A stretch of DNA of 64,000 bases from Hippophae tibetana (taxonomy: Eukaryota > Streptophyta > Magnoliopsida > Rosales > Elaeagnaceae), in the NCBI GenBank assembly GCA_037013495.1, contig JAZDXN010000013.1:1922001-1986000 (forward strand). The letters are read 5' to 3'. The position numbers and the translations under genes were made by a program. The notes under the pieces were generated by a model. It made no database searches. It saw only the letters and a program-made list of their open reading frames with translations, and had not been told where the DNA came from. Shown piece by piece: positions 11,301-26,200 of the stretch; within the stretch, counting starts at the first letter, position 1; the number at the start of each line of letters is the position of its first letter.

Positions 11301-13844
11301 TCAACAAGCCATATAGGAGATGAAAAGGTTGGAATGCATTAAGCAAGTTTTTTTGGTAACTTGAGCATTTTATATTTGGGTTTTTAGTCGATTTCTCTAT
11401 GTGAAGTTTGAAGTAATCTTTACAAACGGTACTTTCTTTGTATCATTAGTGAAAGAAATATCTTGGAAACAAGCTTCTAGCAATTACTTACTTGTTATTG
11501 AAGGGGTTTTCCTCATTACAGTTGGTTCCAAAATAAAGAAGAGGTCTCATTTCATATGCTACTTTTTTGATGAGAGCTAATTAATCTATGCATAATTTAA
11601 CGATGCAAACTGTCGGACACACGCTCCTGCGTATCTTCCTTCAATGAAAAAGTACGTGATCGGTTAACCACCAAACATTAAATACTTACATCCACATTGC
11701 TTCTATGTATAATATTTTCTCACTTATGTTTTATCTTACAGTTTCTAGCGACCAAGATATATTTACTCGTCATTGTGGCAAACCTATCTAAACAAAATCA
11801 TTTTGCAGTTAGACATATTGATGGAGCATTCTATAACTTGGGACCTGTAGTTTTGATACCTCAATGTACTTCAATTATGGTCAAACTCATGATTGCATGT
11901 CAATGCGGAGAGGGACTTCGTTGTAGAATCCTAGGTTTAGAAACACCTTATCCTTTTGCACACAACCGTGTTCAATTTCATCAAGAATAGATTCATCTTC
12001 TTCTGGTCCTTGAAACTCAACAAGCCATATAGGAGAAGAAATGGTTGGAATGCATTAAGCAAGTGTTTTTGGTAACTTGAGCATTTTATATTTGGGTTTT
12101 TAGTCGATTTCGCTATGTGAAGTTTGAAGTAATCTTTACAAACGGTACTTTCTTTGTATCATTACTAAAAGAAATATCTTCGAAACAAGCTTCTAGAAAT
12201 TCGTTACTTGTTATTGAAGGGGTTTTCCTAATTACAGTTGGTTCCAAAAAAAAGAAGAGGTCTCATTTCATATGCTACTTTTTTGATGAGAGCTAATTAA
12301 TCTATGCATAATATAACGATGCAAACTGTCGGACACACGCTACTGCGTATCTTCCTTCAATGAAAAAGTACGTGATCGGTTAACCACCAAACATTAAATA
12401 CTTACATCCACATTGCTTCTAGGTATAATATTTTGTCACTTATGTTTTATCTTACACTTTCTAGCGATAAAGATATATTTGCTCGTCATTGTGGCAAACC
12501 TATCTAAACAAAATCATTTTGCAGTTAGACATATTGATGGAGCATTCTATAACTTGGAACCTGTAGTTTTGATACCTCAATGTACCTCAATTATGGTCAA
12601 ACTCATGATTGCATGTCAAAGCGGAGAGGCACTTCGTTGTAGATTCCTAGGTTTAGAAACACCTTATCCTTTTGCATACAACCGTGTTCAATTTCATCAA
12701 GAATAGATTCATCTTCTTCTAATCCTTGAAACTCAACAACCCATAAAGGAGATGAAAAGGTTGGAATACATTAAGCAAATTTTTTTGGTAACTTGAGCAT
12801 TTTATATTTGGATTTTTAGATGATTTCTCTATGTGAAGTTTGAAATAATCTTTACAAACAGTACTTTCTTTGTATCATTAGTAAAAGAAATATCTTCGAA
12901 ACAAGCTTCTAGAAATTAGTTACTTGTTATTGAAGGGGTTTTCCTATTTACAGTTGCTTCCAAAATAACGAAGAGGTCTCATTTCATATGCTACTTTTTT
13001 GATGAGAGCTAATTAATCTATGCATAATTTAACGATGCAAAGTGTCAGACACACGCTCCTGCGTATCTTCCTTCAATGGCAAGGTACGTGATCGGTTAAC
13101 CACGAAACATTAAATACTTACATCCACATTGCTTCTATGTATAATATTTTGTCACTTATGTTTTATCTTACACTTTCTAGCGACCAAGATATATTTACTC
13201 GTCATTGTGGCAAACCTATCTACACAAAATCATTTTGCAGTTAGACATATTGATGGAGCATTCTATAACTTGGAACCTGTAGTTTTGATACCTCAATGTA
13301 CTTCAATTATGGTCAAACACATGATTGCATGTCAAAGCGGAGAGGGACTTCGTTGTAGAATCCTAGGTTTAGAAACACCTTATCCTTTTGCACACAACCG
13401 TGTTCAATTTCATCAAGAATAGATTCATCTTCTTTTGGTCCTTGAAACTCAACAAGCCATATAGGAGAAGAAATGGTTGGAATGCATTAAGCAAGTTTTT
13501 TTGGTAACTTGAGAATTTTATATTTGGGTTTTTAGTCGATTTTGCTATGTGAAGTTTGAAGTAATCTTTACAAACGGTACTTTCTTTGTATCATTAGTAA
13601 AAGAAATATCTTCGAAACAAGCTTCTAGAAATTAGTTACTTGTTATTGAAGGGGTTTTCCTAATTACAGTTGGTTCCAAAAAAACGAAGAGGTCTCATTT
13701 CATATGCTACTTTTTTGATGAGAGCTAATTAATCTATGCATAATTTAACGATGCAAACTGTCGGACACACGCTACTGCGTATCTTCCTTCAATGAAAAAG
13801 TACGTGATCGGTTAACCACCAAACATTAAATACTTACATCCACA

Positions 13845-16800
13845 TTACTTCTAGGTATAATATTTTGTCACTTATGTTTTATCTTACACTTTCTAGCGAC
13901 CAAGATATATTTGCTCGTCATTGTGGCAAACCTATCTAAACAAAATCATTTTGTAGTTAGACATATTGATGGAGCATTCTATAACTTGGAACCTCTAGTT
14001 TTGATACCTCAATGTACTTCAATTATGGTCAAACTCATGATTGTATGTCAAAGCGGAGAGGCACTTCGTTGTAGATTCCTAGGTTTAGAAACACCTTATC
14101 CTTTTGCACACAACTGTATTCAATTTCATTAAAAATAGATTCATCTTCTTCTAGTCCTTGAAACTCAACAAGCGATAAAGGAGATGAAAAGGTTGGAATG
14201 CATTAAGCAAATTTTTTTGGTAACTTGAGCATTTTATATTTGGATTTTTAGATGATTTCTCTATGTGAAGTTTGAAATAATCTTTACAAACGGTACTTTC
14301 TTTGTATCATTAGTAAAAGAAATATCTTCGAAACAAGCTTCTAGAAATTAGTTACTTGTTATTGAAGGGGTTTTCCTAGTTACAGTTGCTTCCAAAATAA
14401 CGAAGAGGTCTCATTTCATATGCTACTTTTTTGATGAGAGCTAATTAATCTATGCATAATTTAACGATGCAAAGTGTCAGACACACGCTCCTGCCTATCT
14501 TCCTTCAATGGCAAGGTACGTGATCGGTTAACCACAAAACATTAAATACTTACATCCACATTGCTTCTATGTATAATATTTTCTCACTTATGTTTTATCT
14601 TACACTTTCTAGCGACCAAGATATATTTACTCGTCATTGTGGCAAACCTATCTAAACAAAATCATTTTACAGTTAGACATATTGATGGAGCATTCTATAA
14701 CTTGGAACCTGTAGTTTTGATACCTCAATGTACTTCAATTATGGTCAAACTCATGATTGCATGTCAAAGCGGAGAGGGACTTCGTTGTAGAATCCTAGGT
14801 TTAGAAACACCTTATCCTTTTGCACACAACCGTGTTCAATTTCATCAAGAATAGATTCATCTTCTTCTGGTCCTTGAAACTCAACAAGCCATATAGGAGA
14901 AGAAATGGTTGGAATGCATTAAGCAAGTTTTTTTGGTAACTTGAGAATTTTATATTTGGGTTTTTAGTCGATTTCGCTATGTGAAGTTTGAAGTAATCTT
15001 TACAAACGGTACTTTCTTTGTATCATTAGTAAAAGAAATATCTTCGAAACAAGCTTCTAGAAATTAGTTACTTGTTATTGAAGGGGTTTTCCTAATTACA
15101 GTTGGTTCCAAAAAAACGAAGAGGTCTCATTTCATATGCTACTTTTTTGATGAGAGCTAATTAATCTATGCATAATTTAACGATGCAAACTGTCGGACAC
15201 ACGCTACTGCGTATCTTCCTTCAATGAAAAAGTACGTGATCGGTTAACCACCAAACATTAAATACTTACATCCACATTACTTCTAGGTATAATATTTTGT
15301 CACTTATGTTTTATCTTACACTTTCTAGCGACCAAGATATATTTGCTCGTCATTGTGGCAAACCTATCTAAACAAAATCATTTTGTAGTTAGACATATTG
15401 ATGGAGCATTCTATAACTTGGAACCTGTAGTTTTGATACCTCAATGTACTTCAATTATGGTCAAACTCATGATTGTATGTCAAAGCGGAGAGGCACTTGG
15501 TTGTAGATTCCTAGGTTTAGAAACACCTTATCCTTTTGCACACAACTGTATTCAATTTCATTAAAAATAGATTCATCTTCTTCTAGTCCTTGAAACTCAA
15601 CAAGCGATAAAGGAGATGAAAAGGTTGGAATGCATTAAGCAAATTTTTTTGGTAACTTGAGCATTTTATATTTGGATTTTTAGATGATTTCTCTATGTGA
15701 AGTTTGAAATAATCTTTACAAACGGTACTTTCTTTGTATCATTAGTAAAAGAAATATCTTCGAAACAAGCTTCTAGAAATTAGTTACTTGTTATTGAAGG
15801 GGTTTTCCTAGTTACAGTTGCTTCCAAAATAACGAAGAGGTCTCATTTCATATGCTACTTTTTTGATGAGAGCTAATTAATCTATGCATAATTTAACGAT
15901 GCAAAGTGTCAGACACACGCTCCTGCGTATCTTCCTTCAATGGCAAGGTACGTGATCGGTTAACCACAAAACATTAAATACTTACATCCACATTGCTTCT
16001 ATGTATAATATTTTGTCACTTATGTTTTATCTTACACTTTCTAGCGACCAAGATATATTTACTCGTCATTGTGGCAAACCTATCTAAACAAAATCATTTT
16101 ACAGTTAGACATATTGATGGAGCATTCTATAACTTGGAACCTGTAGTTTTGATACCTCAATGTACTTCAATTATGGTCAAACTCATGATTGCATGTCAAA
16201 GCGGAGAGGCACTTCGTTGTAGATTCCTAGGTTTAGAAACACCTTATCCTTTTGCACACAACCGTGTTCAATTTCATCAAGAATAGATTCATCTTCTTCT
16301 GGTCCTTGAAACTCAACAAGCCATATAGGAGAAGAAATGGTTGGAATGCATTAAGCAAGTTTTTTTGGTAACTTGAGAATTTTATATTTGGGTTTTTAGT
16401 CGATTTCGCTATTGAAGTTTGAAGTAATCTTTACAAACGGTACTTTCTTTGTATCATTAGTAAAAGAAATATCTTCGAAACAAGCTTCTAGAAATTAGTT
16501 ACTTGTTATTGAAGGGGTTTTCCTAATTACAGTTGGTTCCAAAAAAACGAAGAGGTCTCATTTCATATGCTACTTTTTTTATGAGAGCTAATTAATCTAT
16601 GCATAATTTAACGATGCAAACTGTCGGACACACGCTACTGCGTATCTTCCTTCAATGAAAAAGTACGTGATCGGTTAACCACCAAACATTAAATACTTAC
16701 ATCCACATTACTTCTAGGTATAATATTTTGTCACTTATGTTTTATCTTACACTTTCTAGCGACCAAGATATATTTGCTCGTCATTGTGGCAAACCTATCT

Positions 16801-18855
16801 AAACAAAATCATTTTGTAGTTAGACATATTGATGGAGCATTCTATAACTTGGAACCTGTAGTTTTGATACCTCAATGTACTTCAATTATGGTCAAACTCA
16901 TGATTGTATGTCAAAGCGGAGAGGCACTTCGTTGTAGATTCCTAGGTTTAGAAACACCTTATCCTTTTGCACACAACTGTATTCAATTTCATTAAAAATA
17001 GATTCATCTTCTTCTAGTCCTTGAAACTCAACAAGGGATAAAGGAGATGAAAAGGTTGGAATGCATTAAGCAAATTTTTTTGGTAACTTGAGCATTTTAT
17101 ATTTGGATTTTTAGATGATTTCTCTATGTGAAGTTTGAAATAATCTTTACAAACGGTACTTTCTTTGTATCATTAGTAAAAGAAATATCTTCGAAACAAG
17201 CTTCTAGAAATTAGTTACTTGTTATTGAAGGGGTTTTCCTAGTTACAGTTGCTTCCAAAATAACGAATAGGTCTCATTTCATATGCTACTTTTTTGATGA
17301 GAGCTAATTAATCTATGCATAATTTAACGATGCAAAGTGTCAGACACACGCTCCTGCGTATCTTCCTTCAATGGCAAGGTACGTGATCGGTTAACCACAA
17401 AACATTAAATACTTACATCCACATTGCTTCTATGTATAATATTTTGTCACTTATGTTTTATCTTACACTTTCTAGCGACCAAGATATATTTACTCGTCAT
17501 TGTGGCAAACCTATCTAAACAAAATCATTTTACAGTTAGACATATTGATGGAGCATTCTATAACTTGGAACCTGTAGTTTTGATACCTCAATGTACTTCA
17601 ATTATGGTCAAACTCATGATTGCATGTCAAAGCGGAGAGGGACTTCGTTGTAGAATCCTAGGTTTAGAAACACCTTATCCTTTTGCACACAACCGTGTTC
17701 AATTTCATCAAGAATAGATTCATCTTCTTCTGGTCCTTGAAACTCAACAAGCCATATAGGAGAAGAAATGGTTGGAATGCATTAAGCAAGTTTTTTTGGT
17801 AACTTGAGAATTTTATATTTGGGTTTTTAGTCGATTTCGCTATGTGAAGTTTGAAGTAATCTTTACAAACGGTACTTTCTTTGTATCATTAGTAAAAGAA
17901 ATATCTTCGAAACAAGCTTCTAGAAATTAGTTACTTGTTATTGAAGGGGTTTTCCTAATTACAGTTGGTTCCAAAAAAACGAAGAGGTCTCATTTCATAT
18001 GCTACTTTTTTGATGAGAGCTAATTAATCTATGCATAATTTAACGATGCAAACTGTCGGACACACGCTACTGCGTATCTTCCTTCAATGAAAAAGTACGT
18101 GATCGGTTAACCACAAAACATTAAATACTTACATCCACATTGCTTCTAGGTATAATATTTTGTCACTTATGTTTTATCTTACACTTTCTAGCGACCATGA
18201 TATATTTGTTCGTCATTGTGGCAAACCTATCTAAACAAAATCATTTTGTAGTTAGACATATTGATGGAGCATTCTATAACTTGGAACCTGTAGTTTTGAT
18301 ACCTCAATGTACTTCAATTATGGTCAAACTCATGATTGCATGTCAAAGCGGAGAGGCACTTCGTTGTAGATTCCTAGGTTTAGAAACACCTTATCCTTTT
18401 GCACACAACTGTATTCAATTTCATTAAAAATAGATTCATCTTCTTCTAGTCCTTGAAACTCAACAAGCGATAAAGGAGATGAAAAGGTTGGAATGCATTA
18501 AGCAAATTTTTTTGGTAACTTGAGTATTTTATATTTGGATTTTTAGATGATTTCTCTATGTGAAGTTTGAAATAATCTTTACAAACGGTACTTTCTTTGT
18601 ATCATTAGTAAAAGAAATATCTTCGAAACAAGCTTCTAGAAATTAGTTACTTGTTATTGAAGGGGTTTTCCTAGTTACAGTTGCTTCCAAAATAACGAAG
18701 AGGTCTCATTTCATATGCTACTTTTTTGATGAGAGCTAATTAATCTATGCATAATTTAACGATGCAAAGTGTCAGACACACGCTCCTGCGTATCTTCCTT
18801 CAATAGCAAGGTACGTGATCGGTTAACCACGAAACATTAAATACTTACATCCACA
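13845..18855 (+). repeat. Dimeric higher-order repeat, F-T alternation (units 20-26)
   Basis: Units 20, 22, 24 and 26 (13845, 15277, 16708, 18140) are F, with TTTTGTAGTTAG and the early stop context CATTAAAAATAG. Units 21, 23 and 25 (14561, 15993, 17424) are T, with TTTTACAGTTAG. The repeating unit is therefore about 1432 bp. The two halves also differ in their upstream flank: F units follow the alpha flank (AAACTGTCGG, AATGAAAAAG) and T units the beta flank (AAAGTGTCAG, AATGGCAAGG). In units 20, 22 and 24 the anchor reads ATTACTTCTA, which removes the TTG and leaves a 73-codon frame. Unit 23 is 715 bp (CGCTATTGAAG instead of CGCTATGTGAAG). Confidence 0.85.
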
Positions 18856-20287
18856 TTGCTTCTATGTATAATATTTTGTCACTTATGTTTTATCTTACCC
18901 TTTCTAGCGAACAAGATATATTTCCTCGTCATTGTGGCAAACCTATCTAAACAAAATCATTTTGCAGTTAGACATATTGATGGAGCATTCTATAACTTGG
19001 AAACTGTAGTTTTGATACCTCAATGTACTTCAATTATGGTCAAACTCTTGATTGCATGTCAAAGCGGAGAGGGACTTCGTTGTAGATTCCTAGGTTTAGA
19101 AACACCTTATCCTTTTGCACACAACCGTGTTCAATTTCATCAAGAATAGATTCATCTTCTTCTGGTCCTTGAAACTCAACAAGCCATATAGGAGATAAAA
19201 AGGTTGGAATGCATTAAGCAAGTTTTTTTGGTAACTTGAGCATTTTATATTTGGGTTTTTAGTCAATTTTGCTATGTGAAGTTTAAAGTAATCTTTACAA
19301 ACGGTACTTTCTTTGTATCATTAGTAAAAGAAATATCTTCGAAACAAGCTTCTAGAAATTAGTTGCTTGTTATTGAAGGGGTTTTCCTAATTACAGTTGG
19401 TTCCAAAATAACAAAGATGTCTCATTTCATATGCTACTTTTTTGATGAGAGCTAATTAATCTATGCATAATTTAACGATGCAAACTGTCGGACACACGCT
19501 CCTGCGTATCTTCCTTCAATGAAAAAGTACGTGATCGGTTAACCACCAAACATTAAATACTTACATCCACATTGCTTCTAGGTATAATATTTTCTCACTT
19601 ATGTTTTATCTTACACTTTCTAGCGACCAAGATATATTTGCTCGTCATTGTGGCAAACCTATCTAAACTAAATCATTTTGCAGTTAGACATATTGATGGA
19701 GCATTCAATAACTTGGAACCTGTAGTTTTGATACCTCAATGTACTTCAATTATGGTCAAATTCATGATTGCATGTCAAAGCGTAGAGGGACTTCGTTGTA
19801 GAATCCTAGGTTTAGAAACACCTTATCCTTTTGCACACAACCGTGTTCAATTTCATCAAGAATAGATTCATCTTCTTCTGGTCCTTGAAACTCAACAAGC
19901 CATATAGGAGAAGAAAAGGTTGGAATGCATTAAGCAAGTTTTTTTGGTAACTTGAGCATTTTATATTTGGGTTTTTAGTCGATTTCTCTATGTGAAGTTT
20001 GAAGTAATCTTTACAAACGGTACTTTCTTTGTGTCATTAGTAAAAGAAATATCTTCGAAACAAGCTTCTAGCAATTAGTTACTTGTTATTGAAGGGGTTT
20101 TCCTAATTACAGTTGGTTCCAAAAAAACGAAGAGGTCTCATTTCATATGCTACTTTTTTGATGAGAGCTAATTAATCTATGCATAATTTAACGATGCAAA
20201 CTGTCGGACACACACTCCTGCGTATCTTTCTTCAATGAAAAAGTACGTGATCGGTTAACCACCAAACATTAAATACTTACATCTACA
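18856..20287 (+). repeat. B-D pair, units 27-28
   Basis: Unit 27 (18856) is family B, with Asn19 and GAAACTGTAG. Unit 28 (19572) is family D, with TTCAATAAC and AGCGTAGAGG. The rear of unit 27 carries the private variant TTTTGCTATGTGAAG followed by TTTAAAGTAATC. The same B-to-D junction with the same variant recurs at units 44-45 and 70-71. This pair separates the dimeric block on its left from the trimeric block on its right. Confidence 0.8.
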
Positions 20288-23200
20288 TTGCTTCTAGGTA
20301 TAATATTTTGTCACTTATGTTTTATCTTACACTTTCTAGCGACCAAGATATATTTGGTCGTCATTGTGGAAAACCTATCTAAACAAAATCATTTTGCAGT
20401 TAGACATATTGATGGAGCATTCTATAACTTGGAACCTGTAGTTTTGATACCTCAATGTACTTCAATTATGGTCAAACTCATGATTGCATGTCAAAGCGGA
20501 GAGGCACTTCGTTGTAGATTCCTAGGTTTAGAAACACCTTATCCTTTTGCACACAACCGTGTTCAATTTCATCAAGAATAGATTCATCTTCTTCTGGTCC
20601 TTGAAACTCAACAATCCATATAGGAGAAGAAAAGGTTGGAATGCATTAAGCAAGTTTTTTTGGTAACTTGAGCATTTTATATTTGGGTTTTTAGTCGATT
20701 TCTCTATGTGAAGTTTGAAGTAATCTTTACAAACGGTACTTTCTTTGTGTCATTAGTAAAAGAAATATCTTCGAAACAAGCTTCTAGCAATTAGTTACTT
20801 GTTATTGAAGGGGTTTTCCTAATTACAGTTGGTTCCAAAAAAACGAAGAGGTCTCATTTCATATGCTACTTTTTTGATGAGAGCTAATTAATCTATGCAT
20901 AATTTAACGATGCAAACTGTCGGACACACACTCCTGCGTATCTTTCTTCAATGAAAAAGTACGTGATCGGTTAACCACCAAACATTAAATACTTACATCT
21001 ACATTGCTTCTAGGTATAATATTTTGTCACTTATGTTTTATCTTACACTTTCTAGCGACCAAGATATATTTGGTCGTCATTGTGGAAAACCTATCTAAAC
21101 AAAATCATTTTGCAGTTAGACATATTGATGGAGCATTCTATAACTTGGAACCTGTAGTTTTGATACCTCAATGTACTTCAATTATGGTCAAACTCATGAT
21201 TGCATGTCAAAGCGGAGAGGCACTTCGTTGTAGATTCCTAGGTTTAGAAACACCTTATCCTTTTGCACACAACCGTGTTCAATTTCATCAAGAATAGATT
21301 CATCTTCTTCTGGTCCTTGAAACTCAACAGGCCATAAAAAAGATGCAAATGTTGGAATGCATTAAGCAAGTTTTTTTGGTAACTTGAGCATTTTATATTT
21401 GGGTTTTTAGTCAATTTCTCTATGTGAAGTTTGAAGTAATCTTTACAAACGGTACTTTCTTTGTATCATTAGTAAAAGAAATATCTTCGAAACAAGCTTC
21501 TAGAAATTAGTTGCTTGTTATTGAAGGGGTTTTCCTAATTACAGTTGGTTCCAAAATAACGAAGATGTCTCATTTCATATGCTACTTTTTTGATGAGAGC
21601 TAATTAATCTATGCATAATTTAACGATGCAAACTGTCGGACACACGCTCCTGCGTATCTTCCTTCAATGAAAAAGTACGTGATAGGTTAACCACCAAACA
21701 TTAAATACTTACATCCACATTGCTTCTATGTATAATATTTTCTCACTTATGTTTTATCTTACACTTTCTAGCGACCAAGATATATTTACTCGTCATTGTG
21801 GCAAACCTATCTAAACAAAATCATTTTGCAGTTAGACATATTGATGGAGCATTCTATAACTTGGAACCTGTAGTTTTGATACCTCAATGTACTTCAATTA
21901 TGGTCAAATTCATGATTGCATGTCAAAGCGGAGAGGGACTTCGTTGTAGAATCCTAGGTTTAGAAACACCTTATCCTTTTGCACACAACCGTGTTCAATT
22001 TCATCAAGAATAGATTGATCTTCTTCTGGTCCTTGAAACTCAACAAGCCATATAGGAGAAGAAATGGTTGGAATGCATTAAGCAAGTTTTTTTGGTAACT
22101 TGAGCATTTTATATTTGGGTTTTTAGTCGATTTCTCTATGTGAAGTTTGAAGTAATCTTTACAAACGGTACTTTCTTTGTATCATTAGTAAAAGAAATAT
22201 CTTCGAAACAAGCTTCTAGAAATTAGTTACTTGTTATTGAAGGGGTTTTCCTAATTACAGTTGGTTCCAAAAAAACGAAGAGGTCTCATTTCATATGCTA
22301 CTTTTTTGATGAGAGCTAATTAATCTATGCATAATTTAACGATGCAAACTGTCGGACACACACTCCTGCGTATCTTTCTTCAATGAAAAAGTACGTGATC
22401 GGTTAACCACCAAACATTAAATACTTACATCTACATTGCTTCTAGGTATAATATTTTGTCACTTATGTTTTATCTTACACTTTCTAGCGACCAAGATATA
22501 TTTGGTCGTCATTGTGGAAAACCTATCTAAACAAAATCATTTTGCAGTTAGACATATTGATGGAGCATTCTATAACTTGGAATTTGTAGTTTTGATACCT
22601 CAATGTACTTCAATTATGGTCAAACTCATGATTGCATGTCAAAGCGGTGAGGCACTTCGTTGTAGATTCCTAGGTTTAGAAACACCTTATCCTTTTGCAC
22701 ACAACCGTGTTCAATTTCATCAAGAATAGATTCATCTTCTTCTGGTCCTTGAAACTCAACAAGCCATATAGGAGAAGAAAAGGTTGGAATGCATTAAGCA
22801 AGTTTTTTTGGTAACTTGAGCATTTTATATTTGGGTTTTTAGTCGATTTCTCTATGTGAAGTTTGAAGTAATCTTTACAAACGGTACTTTCTTTGTGTCA
22901 TTAGTAAAAGAAATATCTTCGAAACAAGCTTCTAGCAATTAGTTACTTGTTATTGAAGGGGTTTTCCTAATTACAGTTGGTTCCAAAAAAACGAAGAGGT
23001 CTCATTTCATATGCTACTTTTTTGATGAGAGCTAATTAATCTATGCATAATTTAACGATACAAACTGTCGGACACACACTCCTGCGTATCTTTCTTCAAT
23101 GAAAAAGTACGTGATCGGTTAACCACCAAACATTAAATACTTACATCTACATTGCTTCTAGGTATAATATTTTGTCACTTATGTTTTATCTTACACTTTC

Positions 23201-26200
23201 TAGCGACCAAGATATATTTGGTCGTCATTGTGGAAAACCTATCTAAACAAAATCATTTTGCAGTTAGACATATTGATGGAGCATTCTATAACTTGGAACC
23301 TGTAGTTTTGATACCTCAATGTACTTCAATTATGGTCAAACTCATGATTGCATGTCAAAGCGGAGAGGCACTTCGTTGTAGATTCCTAGGTTTAGAAACA
23401 CCTTATCCTTTTGCACACAACCGTGTTCAATTTCATCAAGAATAGATTCATCTTCTTCTGGTCCTTGAAACTCAACAGGCCATAAAAAAGATGCAAATGT
23501 TGGAATGCATTAAGCAAGTTTTTTTGGTAACTTGAGCATTTTATATTTGGGTTTTTAGTCAATTTCTCTATGTGAAGTTTGAAGTAATCTTTACAAACGG
23601 TACTTTCTTTGTATCATTAGTAAAAGAAATATCTTCGAAACAAGCTTCTAGAAATTAGTTGCTTGTTATTGAAGGGGTTTTCCTAATTACAGTTGGTTCC
23701 AAAATAACGAAGAGGTCTCATTTCATATGCTACTTTTTTGATGAGAGCTAATTAATCTATGCATAATTTAATGATGCAAACTGTCGGACACACGCTCCTG
23801 CGTATCTTCCTTCAATGAAAAAGTACGTGATCGGTTAACCACCAAACATTAAATACTTACATCCACATTGCTTCTATGTATAATATTTTCTCACTTATGT
23901 TTTATCTTACACTTTCTAGCGACCAAGATATATTTACTCGTCATTGTGGCAAACCTATCTAAACAAAATCATTTTGCAGTTAGACATATTGATGGAGCAT
24001 TCTATAACTTGGAACCTGTAGTTTTGATACCTCAATGTACTTCAATTATGGTCAAACTCATGATTGCATGTCAAAGCGGAGAGGGACTTCGTTGTAGAAT
24101 CCTAGGTTTAGAAACACCTTATCCTTTTGCACACAACCGTGTTCAATTTCATCAAGAATAGATTGATCTTCTTCTGGTCCTTGAAACTCAACAAGCCATA
24201 TAGGAGAAGAAATGGTTGGAATGCATTAAGCAAGTTTTTTTGGTAACTTGAGCATTTTATATTTGGGTTTTTAGTCGATTTCTCTATGTGAAGTTTGAAG
24301 TAATCTTTACAAACGGTACTTTCTTTGTATCATTAGTAAAAGAAATATCTTCGAAACAAGCTTCTAGAAATTAGTTACTTGTTATTGAAGGGGTTTTCCT
24401 AATTACAGTTGGTTCCAAAAAAACGAAGAGGTCTCATTTCATATGCTACTTTTTTGATGAGAGCTAATTAATCTATGCATAATTTAACGATGCAAACTGT
24501 CGGACACACACTCCTGCGTATCTTTCTTCAATGAAAAAGTACGTGATCGGTTAACCACCAAACATTAAATACTTACATCTACATTGCTTCTAGGTATAAT
24601 ATTTTGTCACTTATGTTTTATCTTACACTTTCTAGCGACCAAGATATATTTGGTCGTCATTGTGGAAAACCTATCTAAACAAAATCATTTTGCAGTTAGA
24701 CATATTGATGGAGCATTCTATAACTTGGAACTTGTAGTTTTGATACCTCAATGTACTTCAATTATGGTCAAACTCATGATTGCATGTCAAAGCGGTGAGG
24801 CACTTCGTTGTAGATTCCTAGGTTTAGAAACACCTTATCCTTTTGCACACAACCGTGTTCAATTTCATCAAGAATAGATTCATCTTCTTCTGGTCCTTGA
24901 AACTCAACAAGCCATATAGGAGAAGAAAAGGTTGGAATGCATTAAGCAAGTTTTTTTGGTAACTTGAGCATTTTATATTTGGGTTTTTAGTCGATTTCTC
25001 TATGTGAAGTTTGAAGTAATCTTTACAAACGGTACTTTCTTTGTGTCATTAGTAAAAGAAATATCTTCGAAACAAGCTTCTAGCAATTAGTTACTTGTTA
25101 TTGAAGGGGTTTTCCTAATTACAGTTGGTTCCAAAAAAACGAAGAGGTCTCATTTCATATGCTACTTTTTTGATGAGAGCTAATTAATCTATGCATAATT
25201 TAACGATGCCAACTGTCGGACACACACTCCTGCGTATCTTTCTTCAATGAAAAAGTACGTGATCGGTTAACCACCAAACATTAAATACTTACATCTACAT
25301 TGCTTCTAGGTATAATATTTTGTCACTTATGTTTTATCTTACACTTTCTAGCGACCAAGATATATTTGGTCGTCATTGTGGAAAACCTATCTAAACAAAA
25401 TCATTTTGCAGTTAGACATATTGATGGAGCATTCTATAACTTGGAACCTGTAGTTTTGATACCTCAATGTACTTCAATTATGGTCAAACTCATGATTGCA
25501 TGTCAAAGCGGAGAGGCACTTCGTTGTAGATTCCTAGGTTTAGAAACACCTTATCCTTTTGCACACAACCGTGTTCAATTTCATCAAGAATAGATTCATC
25601 TTCTTCTGGTCCTTGAAACTCAACAGGCCATAAAAAAGATGCAAATGTTGGAATGCATTAAGCAAGTTTTTTTGGTAACTTGAGCATTTTATATTTGGGT
25701 TTTTAGTCAATTTCTCTATGTGAAGTTTGAAGTAATCTTTACAAACGGTACTTTCTTTGTATCATTAGTAAAAGAAATATCTTCGAAACAAGCTTCTAGA
25801 AATTAGTTGCTTGTTATTGAAGGGGTTTTCCTAATTACAGTTGGTTCCAAAATAACGAAGAGGTCTCATTTCATATGCTACTTTTTTGATGAGAGCTAAT
25901 TAATCTATGCATAATTTAATGATGCAAACTGTCGGACACACGCTCCTGCGTATCTTCCTTCAATGAAAAAGTACGTGATCGGTTAACCACCAAACATTAA
26001 ATACTTACATCCACATTGCTTCTATGTATAATATTTTCTCACTTATGTTTTATCTTACACTTTCTAGCGACCAAGATATATTTACTCGTCATTGTGGCAA
26101 ACCTATCTAAACAAAATCATTTTGCAGTTAGACATATTGATGGAGCATTCTATAACTTGGAACCTGTAGTTTTGATACCTCAATGTACTTCAATTATGGT

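Larger units (their letters stand above)
239..13844 (+). repeat. Mosaic block, units 1-19 (families A-F)
   Basis: Unit order is A B C C D C C E F | A B C E D F | A E F | A, with starts at 239, 956, 1672, 2388, 3104, 3821, 4537, 5253, 5969, 6685, 7401, 8117, 8833, 9549, 10265, 10981, 11697, 12413 and 13129. Every A unit after the first follows an F unit, so the block reads as modules of 9, 6 and 3 units that begin with A and end with F. A units share CTATTTACAG in the preceding flank and Thr at codon 32. Units 1-2 and 10-11 share further markers, including CGCTAGTGCG before both units 2 and 11. This is the pattern expected from unequal exchange shortening an ancestral module. Unit 1 has one extra G (GAAGGGGG) and unit 5 one extra T. 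Confidence 0.8.
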
